A stretch of 45,425 bases of DNA from CAZKUR01 sp964556005 (GCA_964556005.1 CAZKUR010000028.1:1-45425); one strand, 5' to 3'. Numbered from the stretch's first letter, positions 8,751 through 18,311 are shown. Numbers and translations: made by a program. The notes: generated from the letters alone by a model not told the origin.

Positions 8751-8853
8751 TTACTTGATTATTTATGCCGAACATGAACGCTTATAGCATAGCATCCCTC
8801 CAAAAGACACGAGACTGTCGGATCCGCCTTACGAGTTCCGACAGTTTTTTTAT
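8751..8853 (+). ncRNA. Predicted small RNA, copy 2, with C-rich anti-SD stretch and terminator
   Basis: About 103 nt. It follows the shared AATGGCATAT block (8742-8751), carries TAGCATAGCATCCC (8785-8798) followed by TCC, then GACAC and a terminator stem ACTGTCGGA/TCCGACAGT (8814-8822 with 8837-8845) with seven T's. The stem is conserved in sequence with copy 1 but the loop differs in length and sequence. The segment between the start block and the C-rich box is nearly unrelated to copy 1 (33 versus 38 nt), so the copies may be paralogs with different upstream seeds. The T-run is on the plus strand only, so it is not the aroB terminator. Confidence 0.55.
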
Positions 8854-8873
8854 TAATTCAACCTGATAAATAA

Positions 8874-9968
8874 TCAAACCGGCAAAATCATTTGGGTTTT
8901 TTTTATCGAATAAATTATATCACTTTTACGTGCATTCACATCTATTAAAATATTTCCGATATTCGAAAGAAGCACAAAATTTATTTTCCCCCCTTTATTT
9001 TTTTTATCGGATTTCATGAACGAAATTATATCCTCATAATCAAAATCGTTTATCTTATTTTTAAGCCCTGTTTTTAGCGGCAGTTCAATAAATTCATCAA
9101 ACCTTTTTTGTGAAAGTAAGCCTAATCTGCCGGATAAAAATAACGCCGAAATTATTCCCGTTATTACGGCTTCCCCATGCCTCATTTTGAAATTAGAAAG
9201 TCCTTCATAAGCATGAGCAAATGTATGGCCGAAATTCAGGATTCTGCGGAGGTGCGTATCTTTTTCATCCTTTGTTATTACTGCTGTTTTAATCGAAATG
9301 GAATCTAAAATTGTTTTTTCAAGCAAATTATATTTTCTTTTTAAAATCGAAGTAAAGTTATCGTTAAAGAATGAATAAAACTTTTTACTGGAGATGAAAG
9401 CATATTTCATTACCTCACCCAGCCCGGAAACATATTCCTTTCTTGGAAGAGTTTTTAAAAATTCCGTATCGACATAAACAGCATTAGGCTGATAAAAAGA
9501 ACCGATAATATTTTTTTTCTTAAGAAAGTTTATACCGGTTTTTCCGCCAATTGAACTGTCAACCATCGAAAGCAATGTGGTGGGTATATGAATTAAATTT
9601 GCGCCCCGCATAAAAGTAGATGCGGCAAACGAAGCTAAATCACCGGTGACTCCTCCGCCTACCGATATTATTAAACAATCCCTGTGGTAATTATTTTCTA
9701 TCAGGAAATAAAAAATTTTGTTGAGCTCGTTAAACGATTTTGATTTTTCACCCTGTTTCAAAATATAATAGGCTGTCCTTTTATCGTACTTCTTGAAAAT
9801 CTTTGTGAGATTCTGATTATGCAACCGATAGACATTTTTATCGCAAACAATTAAAATCCTGCTTGAATAAAATTTAGTTTCAATATCATCCGAAATTTTT
9901 CTTAATATGTTATTCCCGACAAAAATTGGATATGAATTTTCATTTAAGTCAACCGTAATTTTTTTCAC
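8874..9968 (-). CDS. aroB: 3-Dehydroquinate synthase
   Basis: 364 residues. It cyclises DAHP to 3-dehydroquinate, the second step of the shikimate pathway, using NAD and a divalent metal. The core is GGGVTGDLASFAAS followed by RGANLIHIPTTLLSMVDSSI and GGKTGIN. Metal ligands are in SGLGEVMKYA (Glu), NFGHTFAHAYE (His) and MRHGEAV (His). It lies 32 bases downstream of aroK on the same strand, forming a two-gene shikimate operon. Confidence 0.97.
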   Translation of the reverse strand: MKKITVDLNENSYPIFVGNNILRKISDDIETKFYSSRILIVCDKNVYRLHNQNLTKIFKKYDKRTAYYILKQGEKSKSFNELNKIFYFLIENNYHRDCLIISVGGGVTGDLASFAASTFMRGANLIHIPTTLLSMVDSSIGGKTGINFLKKKNIIGSFYQPNAVYVDTEFLKTLPRKEYVSGLGEVMKYAFISSKKFYSFFNDNFTSILKRKYNLLEKTILDSISIKTAVITKDEKDTHLRRILNFGHTFAHAYEGLSNFKMRHGEAVITGIISALFLSGRLGLLSQKRFDEFIELPLKTGLKNKINDFDYEDIISFMKSDKKNKGGKINFVLLSNIGNILIDVNARKSDIIYSIKKTQMILPV

Positions 9969-10000
9969 CGTTTTATCCCGCTACTTTTTAATAAAGATAA

Positions 10001-10546
10001 TTATTTAATTTTTTGAAGTAACTTAACAATCTCATCTACGGTAATTCCAACAGGGATATTATCCGTTTCAAAAATGAAATCTGCCTGCTCATAAAACTGC
10101 CTGCGCGAATTATATAACCGCAAAATTTTTTTTATAAGTTCTTCCTTAGTCGGCTCATCATCGTCCGGTTTTATCAAAGAAGGCCTGTCTCTTTTATATT
10201 TTAATCTCTGATATATAGCCTCCGGGGAAGTTTTTAAAAATATCATTCTACCGTTGTTTTTAATAAAATTTAAATTGTTTTGATTTGTTAGAGTTCCACC
10301 GCCAAGAGAAATCACTTTTTCATTGCCGTCGGATATTTCTTTCAAAATTTTACTTTCGACTTCACGAAAATATTTCTCCCCTTTCTTCTCAAATATATCT
10401 CTTACTTTTTCTCCCATTATCTCTTCAATAACTTTATCAAGATCAAAAAATTCCCATCCGAGAGTGTTTGCAAGTATAGGGCCGATAGTACTTTTGCCGG
10501 CTCCCATAAAACCTGTCAGGTATATTATATCTTTTTTATTTTCCAT
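10001..10546 (-). CDS. aroK: Shikimate kinase
   Basis: 181 residues. It phosphorylates shikimate at the 3-hydroxyl with ATP. Visible motifs are the P-loop GFMGAGKSTIG (12-22), the shikimate-binding Asp in FFDLDKVIE, FREVESKIL, the SLGGGT segment and the lid Arg in KRDRPSL. It is the first gene of the pair with aroB. The first residues MENKKDIIYLTGF fit the family well. Confidence 0.96.
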   Translation of the reverse strand: MENKKDIIYLTGFMGAGKSTIGPILANTLGWEFFDLDKVIEEIMGEKVRDIFEKKGEKYFREVESKILKEISDGNEKVISLGGGTLTNQNNLNFIKNNGRMIFLKTSPEAIYQRLKYKRDRPSLIKPDDDEPTKEELIKKILRLYNSRRQFYEQADFIFETDNIPVGITVDEIVKLLQKIK

Positions 10547-10647
10547 TTTAAAATAATTCGTTGAAACAAATTTATAATTTTGCAGTGATAAAATAAATTT
10601 AAGAAGAGAAAGACATCATCCGTGTAAACCGGGACTTTGAAGTAGAT

Positions 10648-11361
10648 TTAAAACATGAATGCAATACCTGCTAAAAATGTTACGCCGTCTACATTTATTT
10701 TTGAATCGAAAGTGTCTTGTGCTACCGTTACGATGGAGCCCATGTAATTAACTTGTTGTTTCGCATATTGGCTTGTAACATTGAATTGAGGATCCCTGAA
10801 TTTCATTTCCGAATGAATTGAAATATTGTCGTATAAAATATAATCCATAGATATAGAGACATTTATACCGTATGCAAATTTTCTGTTGATTGTACTTATG
10901 CTTTCATCTCCAAAGCTTCGAGTTTGTTTCCCGAAATAAATTCCAAAACCGCCTCCCATCAAAAATTTAAATCTGTCTGTGGAAAAAGGTAAAAAGTAAT
11001 AAATAGAAAATTCGAGAGGAATTAAAACGAAACCGTCATCTACCGAAATGTCCCTTGTCTTAATTCCCTGAATGACGGTTAAATTACTTCCCGATGCGGA
11101 TTTTTTCATATACTCAGTGCTGAACCCGAAAAGGATATCATGGTTAAGACGGTAACGAAAAGTTATTGCCGGATTAAAAATATCGGCGAGTGGGAAAGAG
11201 GAATTTCGCAGTATTTGATCCGATGAATACGGATTAAGGTATATTTTAGCTGAAGTTGTATAAACTCCGTTTAGCCCGATGCTAAAACTTTTTCCGTTAT
11301 ATTGAGCAAATGCGCATGTTATGTTTATAGATAAGATTAACAGAAATAATTTAATTTTCAT
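10648..11361 (-). CDS. Outer-membrane beta-barrel family protein
   Basis: 237 residues with a clear signal peptide (MKIKLFLLILSINITCAFA, then QYNG). The mature part is built of alternating strands with aromatic ends (FRYRLNHDILFGFSTEYM, FGIYFGKQT, ISISMDYILYD). It closes with FLAGIAFMF, a C-terminal aromatic strand as recognised by the BAM machinery. It resembles the OmpW/PorT-like eight-stranded barrels common in Bacteroidota and Ignavibacteria, but an exact family is not assignable. It is the third gene of a minus-strand run with aroK and aroB, separated from aroK by 101 bases. Confidence 0.75.
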   Translation of the reverse strand: MKIKLFLLILSINITCAFAQYNGKSFSIGLNGVYTTSAKIYLNPYSSDQILRNSSFPLADIFNPAITFRYRLNHDILFGFSTEYMKKSASGSNLTVIQGIKTRDISVDDGFVLIPLEFSIYYFLPFSTDRFKFLMGGGFGIYFGKQTRSFGDESISTINRKFAYGINVSISMDYILYDNISIHSEMKFRDPQFNVTSQYAKQQVNYMGSIVTVAQDTFDSKINVDGVTFLAGIAFMF

Positions 11362-11421
11362 TTATGAAGATTAAGGAGTTTGAAATAAATTTTGAAAATA
11401 ATATTATGACTATTTATTTAA

Positions 11422-11459
11422 AAATGAAAACCCCCAAACCATACCTTGAATTTGGGGGT
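11422..11459 (-). terminator. Rho-independent terminator after the SurA/PpiD-type gene
   Basis: Perfect 9-bp stem ACCCCCAAA (11430-11438) with TTTGGGGGT (11451-11459). Read on the minus strand, the stem is followed by TTTTCATTTTT. It lies 24 bases after the stop codon of the upstream minus-strand gene. Confidence 0.85.
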
Positions 11460-11482
11460 AAATCAAAACTGAATTAGCTAAT

Positions 11483-13573
11483 TTATTGATTATAGAATTT
11501 ATACCTATTATCAACTATATCGGCATGTTTTTTAATTGCGCTCAGCCATTCCTGAAAGAATGAATTTCTTTTTTGAGTCAGTAATTGATTTAAAATTATT
11601 GATCGCTGTGCTGCATAAGCAGAAGAATCAAATTTAGTTCTGCTTAAAATTTTCATTAGGTAATATCCGCGAATGCCTTTAACCGGATCGGAAATTTTTG
11701 TCATATCCAGCTTTAATGCTTCGCCCAAAAAAGCATAATCCCTGTAGATTTTGGGAATAGAAGTTGCGCCGGCAAGAAACGATCCTGTTGTGTCAACAAC
11801 AGCTTTCGGATCAATTTGAGTTGCTTTATCGAGATCTCCGTTTATTGAACTCTTAATCTTTTCAGCCACTTTTTTAGCTTCTTCGAATTTCTTTTCCCTG
11901 ATTACAACAGGTTTAATCCTATTTTTAACATCATCAAACGATAATACTCCGGCTTTAGTAATTTGAGAAACCTGGGCAACTACATAACCTTTCTGAACTT
12001 TAAATACATCGCTTACAGCACCAATATCGTTATTAAATGCAAAATCAACCAATCTTTTATTTGTACCTACTTCTGTAATAGTAGTAGCATCTTCAATAAA
12101 AGGAGTGGATTCTTTTACAGTTAGTTTTTCTAATTTTGCTTCACCTTCAAAATCGTTCTTCTGTGCCAGATACGAAAAATCACTGGCAGACTGGTATCTT
12201 GCATCTTTTGTTGCGGCAGATTCAGTTACAGGATCAACAATTTTCTCAATTACATATCTATTATCCGAACGGCCGGTAACTTTAATAATATGGTATCCGT
12301 AATTTGTTTTAACTGGCTTTAAAATTTCACCTATTTTCCCACCAAAGGCAGCTTTTTCAAATGCCGGGATCATTCTACCCTTTCCAAACCATCCGAGGTC
12401 CCCACCTTTATTTTTGCTCCCCGGGTCGATAGAATATTGTGCGGCCAACTTTCCAAAGTCAGCTCCTTTTTGTAATTGATCATAAATCTTGTTGGCTTCT
12501 TCGAGACCTTTTTGATCATTTCCTTCATTGCGAATTAAAATATGAGAAACCCTGATTAAGTTTATTTTTGAAGGTAAAATATTAATTACATGATAGATTG
12601 CATAACCTTGTGAAGTCCCGACCGGACCGATTATTTGACCTGGCTTGGATTTATAAATTAAATTAGCTGCTTCTTCGGGGATAAGATTTAATGCCAAAGT
12701 ATCTTTTGAGTAAGGAACACTTGAATAAATATCAACATACGACTTAAAGCTTGATGTGTCGTTTTGTAAATCCTTGTAAACATTTTCAAGATTTTTTATA
12801 ACCAACTGCGAATCTTCTGCCGACGGCTGATTTGTAAAAAGAACATATTTAATACTTCTTTTCGGAACAATCTTGTATTCTTCAATATGTTTATTATAAT
12901 AATCTTGAAGTTCTGCATCCGTAACCGTAACTGTCGAATCAGGAAATTGTGTAAGAGGAACAAGAGCATACTTTACATCTATCTTGATGTTCTTATCGAT
13001 AAATTCTCTTTTTATTTCAGGCTCGCTAACAGTAAGTGAAGCAAGAAGCTCGCTCTGCAATTTTTCTCTCAGCCTTTGCTGTCTTACGGCATCTTCAGCC
13101 TGAATCATAACATCTTTATTTCGAGGATCGATCAGTGCTGCTTCATATGCCTGCCGGTTGAACTTGCCTGTCGAATCGATGAAATTTCTCTTTAAGAATT
13201 CAGGCGGATTTTTACCAAGAATAATATCCTTAACTTCCTGGTTGGATACGGTTATATCAAATTTATTAACATATTGTTCGAGAAGCTTTTCGGTAACCAT
13301 AGCATCCCAAACCTGGTCTCTCAGTTTGTCCATATCCTGATCGGCAACATCCTTACCGGTTTGGTTCTTTTGATTTTCACGCTGCTGATCAACGGCTTTA
13401 TTAAAATCCTGGTAAGTAATATCTTCACCGTTAACTTTTCCGATTATATTTGTCCTCCCTCCGAGGGCATCCATAACATTGGAACTGGAAACAACCATAA
13501 ATAGAACAAATAAAACACCAACTGTAAGAATAAAAGCAGGAGCCAAACTCCTCATCTTGGCCATCATAGCCAT
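11483..13573 (-). CDS. Peptidylprolyl isomerase with SurA-like N-domain, PpiD type
   Basis: 696 residues. One N-terminal membrane helix (about 11-29, APAFILTVGVLFVLFMVVS) anchors it to the inner membrane with the rest in the periplasm. A SurA_N-like chaperone region follows (NGEDITYQDFNKAVDQQ). A parvulin (rotamase) domain lies near 340-435 with the hallmark RVSHILI, GADFGKLAAQYSIDPGSK, GGDLGWFGKGRMIPAFE and YGYHIIKV. The C-terminal part is a second, degenerate rotamase-like or chaperone region. This layout matches PpiD/PrsA-like folding factors for exported proteins. GGAG lies 11 bases before the chosen ATG. It is monocistronic with its own terminator. Confidence 0.92.
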   Translation of the reverse strand: MAMMAKMRSLAPAFILTVGVLFVLFMVVSSSNVMDALGGRTNIIGKVNGEDITYQDFNKAVDQQRENQKNQTGKDVADQDMDKLRDQVWDAMVTEKLLEQYVNKFDITVSNQEVKDIILGKNPPEFLKRNFIDSTGKFNRQAYEAALIDPRNKDVMIQAEDAVRQQRLREKLQSELLASLTVSEPEIKREFIDKNIKIDVKYALVPLTQFPDSTVTVTDAELQDYYNKHIEEYKIVPKRSIKYVLFTNQPSAEDSQLVIKNLENVYKDLQNDTSSFKSYVDIYSSVPYSKDTLALNLIPEEAANLIYKSKPGQIIGPVGTSQGYAIYHVINILPSKINLIRVSHILIRNEGNDQKGLEEANKIYDQLQKGADFGKLAAQYSIDPGSKNKGGDLGWFGKGRMIPAFEKAAFGGKIGEILKPVKTNYGYHIIKVTGRSDNRYVIEKIVDPVTESAATKDARYQSASDFSYLAQKNDFEGEAKLEKLTVKESTPFIEDATTITEVGTNKRLVDFAFNNDIGAVSDVFKVQKGYVVAQVSQITKAGVLSFDDVKNRIKPVVIREKKFEEAKKVAEKIKSSINGDLDKATQIDPKAVVDTTGSFLAGATSIPKIYRDYAFLGEALKLDMTKISDPVKGIRGYYLMKILSRTKFDSSAYAAQRSIILNQLLTQKRNSFFQEWLSAIKKHADIVDNRYKFYNQ

Positions 13574-13849
13574 AGTCTATCTATCTCCAAATATTAAATA
13601 TTAAACAAGTTAGCTAAAATAGATACAATGAGTTAAAAACGCAACGAATTTAGCTATGACATTATGAATATATTTTAAGAATATCTCTTATCTTTACGTT
13701 TTAATAATTTATGTTTTGAAATTCCTTTAATAAAATGAGTGAATTAAATCAAGACTACTTATTAGATTTACATCAATTATTACTTTAAGTTGATTTTCAT
13801 AACAGGCTGGTATATATTTAATTTCTATTAAAAAGTAATGAGGCAAATT

Positions 13850-14533
13850 ATGCAAGATAATAATGGATTTTTAAAATATGTTCCGATTTTTTCCGAATTA
13901 GATGATGAATCCTTGGAGAAAATTTCCAAGCTAGGGGTTCGTAAAACATTTAATAAAGACCAGGTAGTATTGTTCGAACATGAAACTGGTTCGGCTTTAT
14001 TCGTAATAGTCGGCGGAAAAGTAAAAGTTTCACGCGTAAGCGAGGATGGTAAAGAAGTAATCTTAACCATCTTAAATGAATCTGACTTCTTCGGCGAAAT
14101 GGCTATACTCGACGGTTTTTCCAGGTCGGCGAACGTTACTGCAATGGAAGATTCGGAATTGTTTATAATTCAAAGAAGTGATTTTTTACAGTTGCTGCAC
14201 GATTATCCTGAAATATCGATTGCTTTAATTCAGGAATTAATTCAACGGCTTCGTGCAGCAGATATGAAAATTAAATCGCTTTCACTCAAAGATGCTGAAG
14301 GCAAAGTTGCAACTGTTATCCTTCAGCTTGCCGATGATGTGGGAAAAATAAAACAGGGTACAGTTGAAATTGAGAAATTACCTTACCAGCATGACCTGGC
14401 CAATATGGCAGGAACATCAAGGGAAACTATCTCAAGAACTCTGCACACTTTTGCAAAAAAAGGGCTGGTTGAGCTTGAAGGCTCCAAGCTCCGAATCATT
14501 GATTACGAAAAATTCAAAGAAATGTTCAATTGA
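13850..14533 (+). CDS. Crp/Fnr-family transcriptional regulator
   Basis: 227 residues from the ATG at 13850, which has GAGG six bases upstream; an in-frame ATG at 13838 has no ribosome site. The N-terminal cyclic-nucleotide-binding-like fold includes FGEMAILDGFSRSANVTAME. The C-terminal winged helix-turn-helix reads DLANMAGTSRETISRTLHTF, the CRP/FNR recognition signature. No N-terminal FNR cysteine cluster is present, so it is not an iron-sulfur oxygen sensor; the effector is unknown. The PHP gene begins 13 bases after its stop. Confidence 0.95.
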   Translation: MQDNNGFLKYVPIFSELDDESLEKISKLGVRKTFNKDQVVLFEHETGSALFVIVGGKVKVSRVSEDGKEVILTILNESDFFGEMAILDGFSRSANVTAMEDSELFIIQRSDFLQLLHDYPEISIALIQELIQRLRAADMKIKSLSLKDAEGKVATVILQLADDVGKIKQGTVEIEKLPYQHDLANMAGTSRETISRTLHTFAKKGLVELEGSKLRIIDYEKFKEMFN

Positions 14534-14546
14534 ATGTTGTTTTCCA

Positions 14547-15377
14547 ATGCAAGGTAAAGTAGATCTTCATACGCATTCGAATTATTCCGACGGTTTTTTT
14601 ACTCCGAAGGAATTGCTCGATAAAGCTAAAAAATCCGGAATTGAAATTATCAGTATTACCGACCATGACAGCTTAAATGGTATTAAAGAAGCCAGGGAAT
14701 ACGGTAAAAAAATTGGGATAGAAGTAATTCCCGGTGTTGAGATCAGTTCCGATATTAAAGATAAAGAAGTTCATATACTTGCCTATTTTATTGAACCGGA
14801 TAATGAAGAGATTGAACATTATCTCGATTTCTTTAGGAAAGAGAGAGTTAAAAGAGCAGTGAGAATAGTAGAAAAACTTAATTCTCTCGGGCTTTCGATT
14901 ACTGTTGACGACGTTATGGAACAAGCTAAAAATTCTGCCGTCGGAAGGCCGCATATTGCGCAGGCAATGCTTGAAAAAAAACTGATATCAAATTACTTCG
15001 AAGCTTTCTACAAATTTATCGGCAATGGCGGGCCGGCATATGAAAAAAAAGTTCACATATCTCCTCAAAGTGCATTCAAAATAATTACCGACGCAGGAGG
15101 CCTTTCATTCATAGCTCATCCCGGTAATATGCAGGAAAATATTCTCAAAGAATTAATCGAAAATGGTGTGGACGGAATTGAAGTCATTCATCCGTCCCAC
15201 CCTGCCGAATTGGTAAAATTCTATCGGGGAATTGTAAATGAATATTTTCTTCTTGAATCGGGCGGTTCCGATTTTCATGGCGGTAAGCGGGATGATGAAG
15301 GTAATTTTGGGAAATATTTCGTAAACAGCAGAATCCTCGATCATATGAGGAAAAGATTGCTTAAAAATACTGCCTGA
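14547..15377 (+). CDS. PHP-domain metal-dependent phosphoesterase (RNase AM/YciV-like)
   Basis: 276 residues. PHP metal-site motifs are in order: DLHTHSNYSDG (7-17 region), ITDHDSL, GVEISSD, AHPGN and GSDFHGG. The arrangement matches the family of 3',5'-nucleotide bisphosphate phosphatases and 5'-3' exonuclease RNase AM. Longer reading of the frame upstream would overlap the Crp gene by 170 bases, so I place the start at the ATG at 14547, just after the Crp stop. No ribosome site is visible there, suggesting translational coupling. Confidence 0.88.
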   Translation: MQGKVDLHTHSNYSDGFFTPKELLDKAKKSGIEIISITDHDSLNGIKEAREYGKKIGIEVIPGVEISSDIKDKEVHILAYFIEPDNEEIEHYLDFFRKERVKRAVRIVEKLNSLGLSITVDDVMEQAKNSAVGRPHIAQAMLEKKLISNYFEAFYKFIGNGGPAYEKKVHISPQSAFKIITDAGGLSFIAHPGNMQENILKELIENGVDGIEVIHPSHPAELVKFYRGIVNEYFLLESGGSDFHGGKRDDEGNFGKYFVNSRILDHMRKRLLKNTA

Positions 15378-15402
15378 TAAACAACAATTCTGGGAAAATA
15401 AA

Positions 15403-15873
15403 ATGAATAAAATAGAGGGAAAATTAGCTGCCGCAAATTATAAATTTGCCTTAATTCTAAGCCGGTTTAACGAATCCATTGGAGAAAAACTTTTAGAAGG
15501 TGCTCTCGACTGCCTCAACAGGCATGGCTGCAATACAAATAATATCGATTTGTACAGAGTTCCGGGTGCTTTTGAAATTCCGCTTATTGCAGATAAACTT
15601 GCAGCAAAACAAAAATATGATGCTGTTATTTGTTTGGGGGCAGTTATTAAGGGTGCAACTCCTCATTTTGAATATGTAGCAGGAAATGCAGTCAGCGGTA
15701 TTTCCCAAGTTTCATTAAAATACGGAATTCCGGTACTTTTAGGAATATTAACTACAGACACAATCGAACAGGCAATTGAGCGATCCGGAACCAAAGCCGG
15801 GAATAAAGGCTGGGATGCTGCGTTAAATGCAATCGAAATGGCAGATTTAATCAATCAAATATCAAGAAGGTAA
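15403..15873 (+). CDS. ribH: 6,7-Dimethyl-8-ribityllumazine synthase
   Basis: 156 residues, the normal length. It performs the penultimate step of riboflavin synthesis and usually assembles into 60-mer or pentamer shells. Substrate-binding segments are SRFNESI, VPGAFEIP, LGAVIKGATPHFEYV (with the catalytic His) and GILTTDTIEQAIERSG. Other rib genes are not adjacent. It lies 25 bases after the PHP gene and may be cotranscribed with it; a terminator follows. Confidence 0.97.
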   Translation: MNKIEGKLAAANYKFALILSRFNESIGEKLLEGALDCLNRHGCNTNNIDLYRVPGAFEIPLIADKLAAKQKYDAVICLGAVIKGATPHFEYVAGNAVSGISQVSLKYGIPVLLGILTTDTIEQAIERSGTKAGNKGWDAALNAIEMADLINQISRR

Positions 15874-15893
15874 AATTACTGTGCCTGATTTTT

Positions 15894-15922
15894 ACGGGCA
15901 AAAATTCCTGCCGTTTTATTTA
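15894..15922 (+). terminator. Probable terminator after ribH
   Basis: ACGGGCA (15894-15900) pairs with TGCCGT (15909-15914) with one bulged G, followed by TTTATTT. It is 20 bases downstream of the ribH stop. Confidence 0.6.
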
Positions 15923-15950
15923 GTACTTTTTGATTATAAAAAAAATATTA

Positions 15951-15970
15951 AATTTGTTTTAAAACAAATT
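15951..15970. repeat. Perfect 20-bp palindrome upstream of the propeller gene
   Basis: AATTTGTTTTAAAACAAATT is a perfect two-fold symmetric site of two 10-base arms without a spacer, 69 bases before the next start codon. It could be an operator for a dimeric regulator. AT-richness makes a chance origin possible. Confidence 0.35.
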
Positions 15971-16039
15971 CAATTTAACTGAAGGTCGGAGGCAGATATA
16001 ACTCATCTTTACAAAAATCAACAATAAAATAAATTAAAG

Positions 16040-18283
16040 ATGAAAAATATTTTCTTACTTTTAATAATCTGCCTTTTAACAATTCCTCTTTACCCTCAAC
16101 AAGTTTCCAACTGGCAGAATTATTCGGATATGAAAAACATCTCCGCAATTTATCCGGCATCCGATGGAATATGGGCAGCCACCGGCGGCGGAGCATTTTT
16201 TTATAACCTGCAAAACAATTCATTTTTAAAATTGCATAAAACAGAAGGTTTGATAGGCTCTCCACTAACGGCTGTTACTATTGACCAAAGCGGTAAAGTT
16301 TGGTTTGGAACCGCCGATGGGAATATCGATGTATATAATCCCGCCGATAAGTCTATTCATATAATTCAGGATATTTATAATTCTAATTATCCTTCCAAGC
16401 AGATAAATTATTTAAAAGCTTACGGCGATACTATTTATGCTGCAACCGATTTTGGAGTTTCTTTAATAAATGCAAATAATTTTTTATTCTTTGATACCAT
16501 AGTTAAATTCGGAAGTTTCACTACAGGCACACCCGTTAATAGTATTGTAAAAATTAAAAATCGCATTTATGCTTGTTTCCAGTCAGGTATGGCAGTTCAA
16601 AAAAAAGGCGTACAAAATCTTCTCGCACCTGAATCATGGAATGTATATACCATTTTGGATGGACTCCCTTCTAAAAATTGTATAAAAGCTATCGGCTTCC
16701 AGGATTCGGTAATCGTGGCAACAGATACAGGCCTGGCTGTTTATAAAGACACCTCCTGGGCGCCGTTTTTACCTCAGCTAAACGGTTTTTCGTTTTCCGA
16801 TATTATTTCATCCGGTGATTCACTTTTCATAGCAGCCAGCGGTTATTTGTATTTATATAACTCGCAAACTCTGACTAAATTAAATTCTTCAAAAATAGAG
16901 ATGAAAAATCTTGCCGTATCAAGTTTCGGAATATTCGCTGGAAGCAGCAGTGGCTTAGTAAATTTAACGCATATTTCTTCGATAAATTATTTATATCCCA
17001 ACGGACCTGCCGCAAATTTATTCACTAACATGTTTGCAGCGCCGGATGGAACACTCTGGTCTGCAAGCGGAAGCAGTTCTGCTGCAGTCGGTTGCTACAA
17101 TTTAAATGGAAGCACATGGACTAATTATAATATTTCCTCCAATCCACGGCTTGTCTCAAATACTTGTTATTCTGTTTATGCTGACCAGCAAAATACTGTT
17201 TATTTAGGTTATTGGGGACAGGGGTTTTCAATTTTTAAGAATAACAAGTTTACAAATTTCGATACATCCAATACCGGTATGATTGGTACATCTGATCATC
17301 CCGGATACTTAGTAATTACTGCTTTTGCAAACGATTCAAAAGGAAATTTGTGGATTTTGAATGACTGGGCTGCTAACCGTAAAAATTTAACCATGATGTC
17401 TCCGGATGGACATTTTTATAATTTCGGCAATTCTTACGAAGCAAACCTAGATCTAAAAAATCATTTCAATCTAGTTATAGATCAATATGATACTAAGTGG
17501 TATGCATGCACCGATATTTCAAAACCCGGTTTATTTTATTTTAATGAAAACGGTACTTATAATAGTACAAATGATGATATTTCCGGTTTCCTGAATGCAA
17601 ACAACGGATTGAATTCAAGCGCTGTAAGTGCTGTAGTAGTTGATAATATTGGAGATGTTTGGGTCGGAACCAATGCCGGCATAAATATTATTACAAACGT
17701 CGGTTCCATTTTTAATTCAGGTTCACATAATTTATCTATTACACCGGTATATGCAGTAAACCAGTACAGTATAACTGCAATTGCAGTTGATCCGCTGAAT
17801 AGGAAATGGGTCGGAACTAACCAAGGCTTATTATTGCTTAACTCAGACGGGACACAGCTTCTATCAACATATAACACTTTAAACAGCCCTCTTCAATCAG
17901 ATGCTATCATAAGCATTACTGTTGATAAGAAAAACGGAAGGGTATTCGTAGGAACAGCAAACGGATTAACTTCTTTCGATACCCCGGCATTAAATCCCGC
18001 AGAAAGTTTTACGAAATTATTTATATATCCGAACCCGTTTGTTTTAAACGGCTCAAATAATCAATTAACTATTGACGGATTGATTAGAGATTCTTACATT
18101 AAAATTTTAACTATTACCGGTAAGCTTGTAAATGAATTCGCTTCTCCGGGCGGACGAGTTGCTTTCTGGAACGGTACGGATAGTTTCGGTAATTTGGTCA
18201 GCAGCGGCATTTATATTATCGCGGCTTTCGACCAGAATGCAAATAATGTTACAACAAGCAAAGTTGCCGTGCTGCGTAAATGA
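16040..18283 (+). CDS. Secreted beta-propeller protein with type IX secretion-like C-terminal domain
   Basis: 747 residues. A signal peptide (MKNIFLLLIICLLTIPLYPQ) is followed by repeated blades of the two-component-regulator propeller type. Recurrent motifs include GKVWFGTADGNI, GDVWVGTNAGI and RKWVGTNQGLLLLNSDG. The C-terminal about 90 residues read FIYPNPF, then LTITGKLV, FWNGTDSFGN and SSGIYII, the FlgD-like/type A sorting domain recognised by the type IX secretion system. It is probably exported to the cell surface or medium. There is no kinase domain, so despite the propeller's name it is not a regulator itself. Binding partner unknown. Confidence 0.88.
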   Translation: MKNIFLLLIICLLTIPLYPQQVSNWQNYSDMKNISAIYPASDGIWAATGGGAFFYNLQNNSFLKLHKTEGLIGSPLTAVTIDQSGKVWFGTADGNIDVYNPADKSIHIIQDIYNSNYPSKQINYLKAYGDTIYAATDFGVSLINANNFLFFDTIVKFGSFTTGTPVNSIVKIKNRIYACFQSGMAVQKKGVQNLLAPESWNVYTILDGLPSKNCIKAIGFQDSVIVATDTGLAVYKDTSWAPFLPQLNGFSFSDIISSGDSLFIAASGYLYLYNSQTLTKLNSSKIEMKNLAVSSFGIFAGSSSGLVNLTHISSINYLYPNGPAANLFTNMFAAPDGTLWSASGSSSAAVGCYNLNGSTWTNYNISSNPRLVSNTCYSVYADQQNTVYLGYWGQGFSIFKNNKFTNFDTSNTGMIGTSDHPGYLVITAFANDSKGNLWILNDWAANRKNLTMMSPDGHFYNFGNSYEANLDLKNHFNLVIDQYDTKWYACTDISKPGLFYFNENGTYNSTNDDISGFLNANNGLNSSAVSAVVVDNIGDVWVGTNAGINIITNVGSIFNSGSHNLSITPVYAVNQYSITAIAVDPLNRKWVGTNQGLLLLNSDGTQLLSTYNTLNSPLQSDAIISITVDKKNGRVFVGTANGLTSFDTPALNPAESFTKLFIYPNPFVLNGSNNQLTIDGLIRDSYIKILTITGKLVNEFASPGGRVAFWNGTDSFGNLVSSGIYIIAAFDQNANNVTTSKVAVLRK

Positions 18284-18311
18284 TCGCTACATACGAATTT
18301 AGATTTCTTTT

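Noticed and set aside
14364..14546. N-terminal extension of the PHP gene
   Set aside because: It would overlap the Crp-family gene by 170 bases in another frame, and the PHP family starts at the DLHTH motif just after the ATG at 14547.
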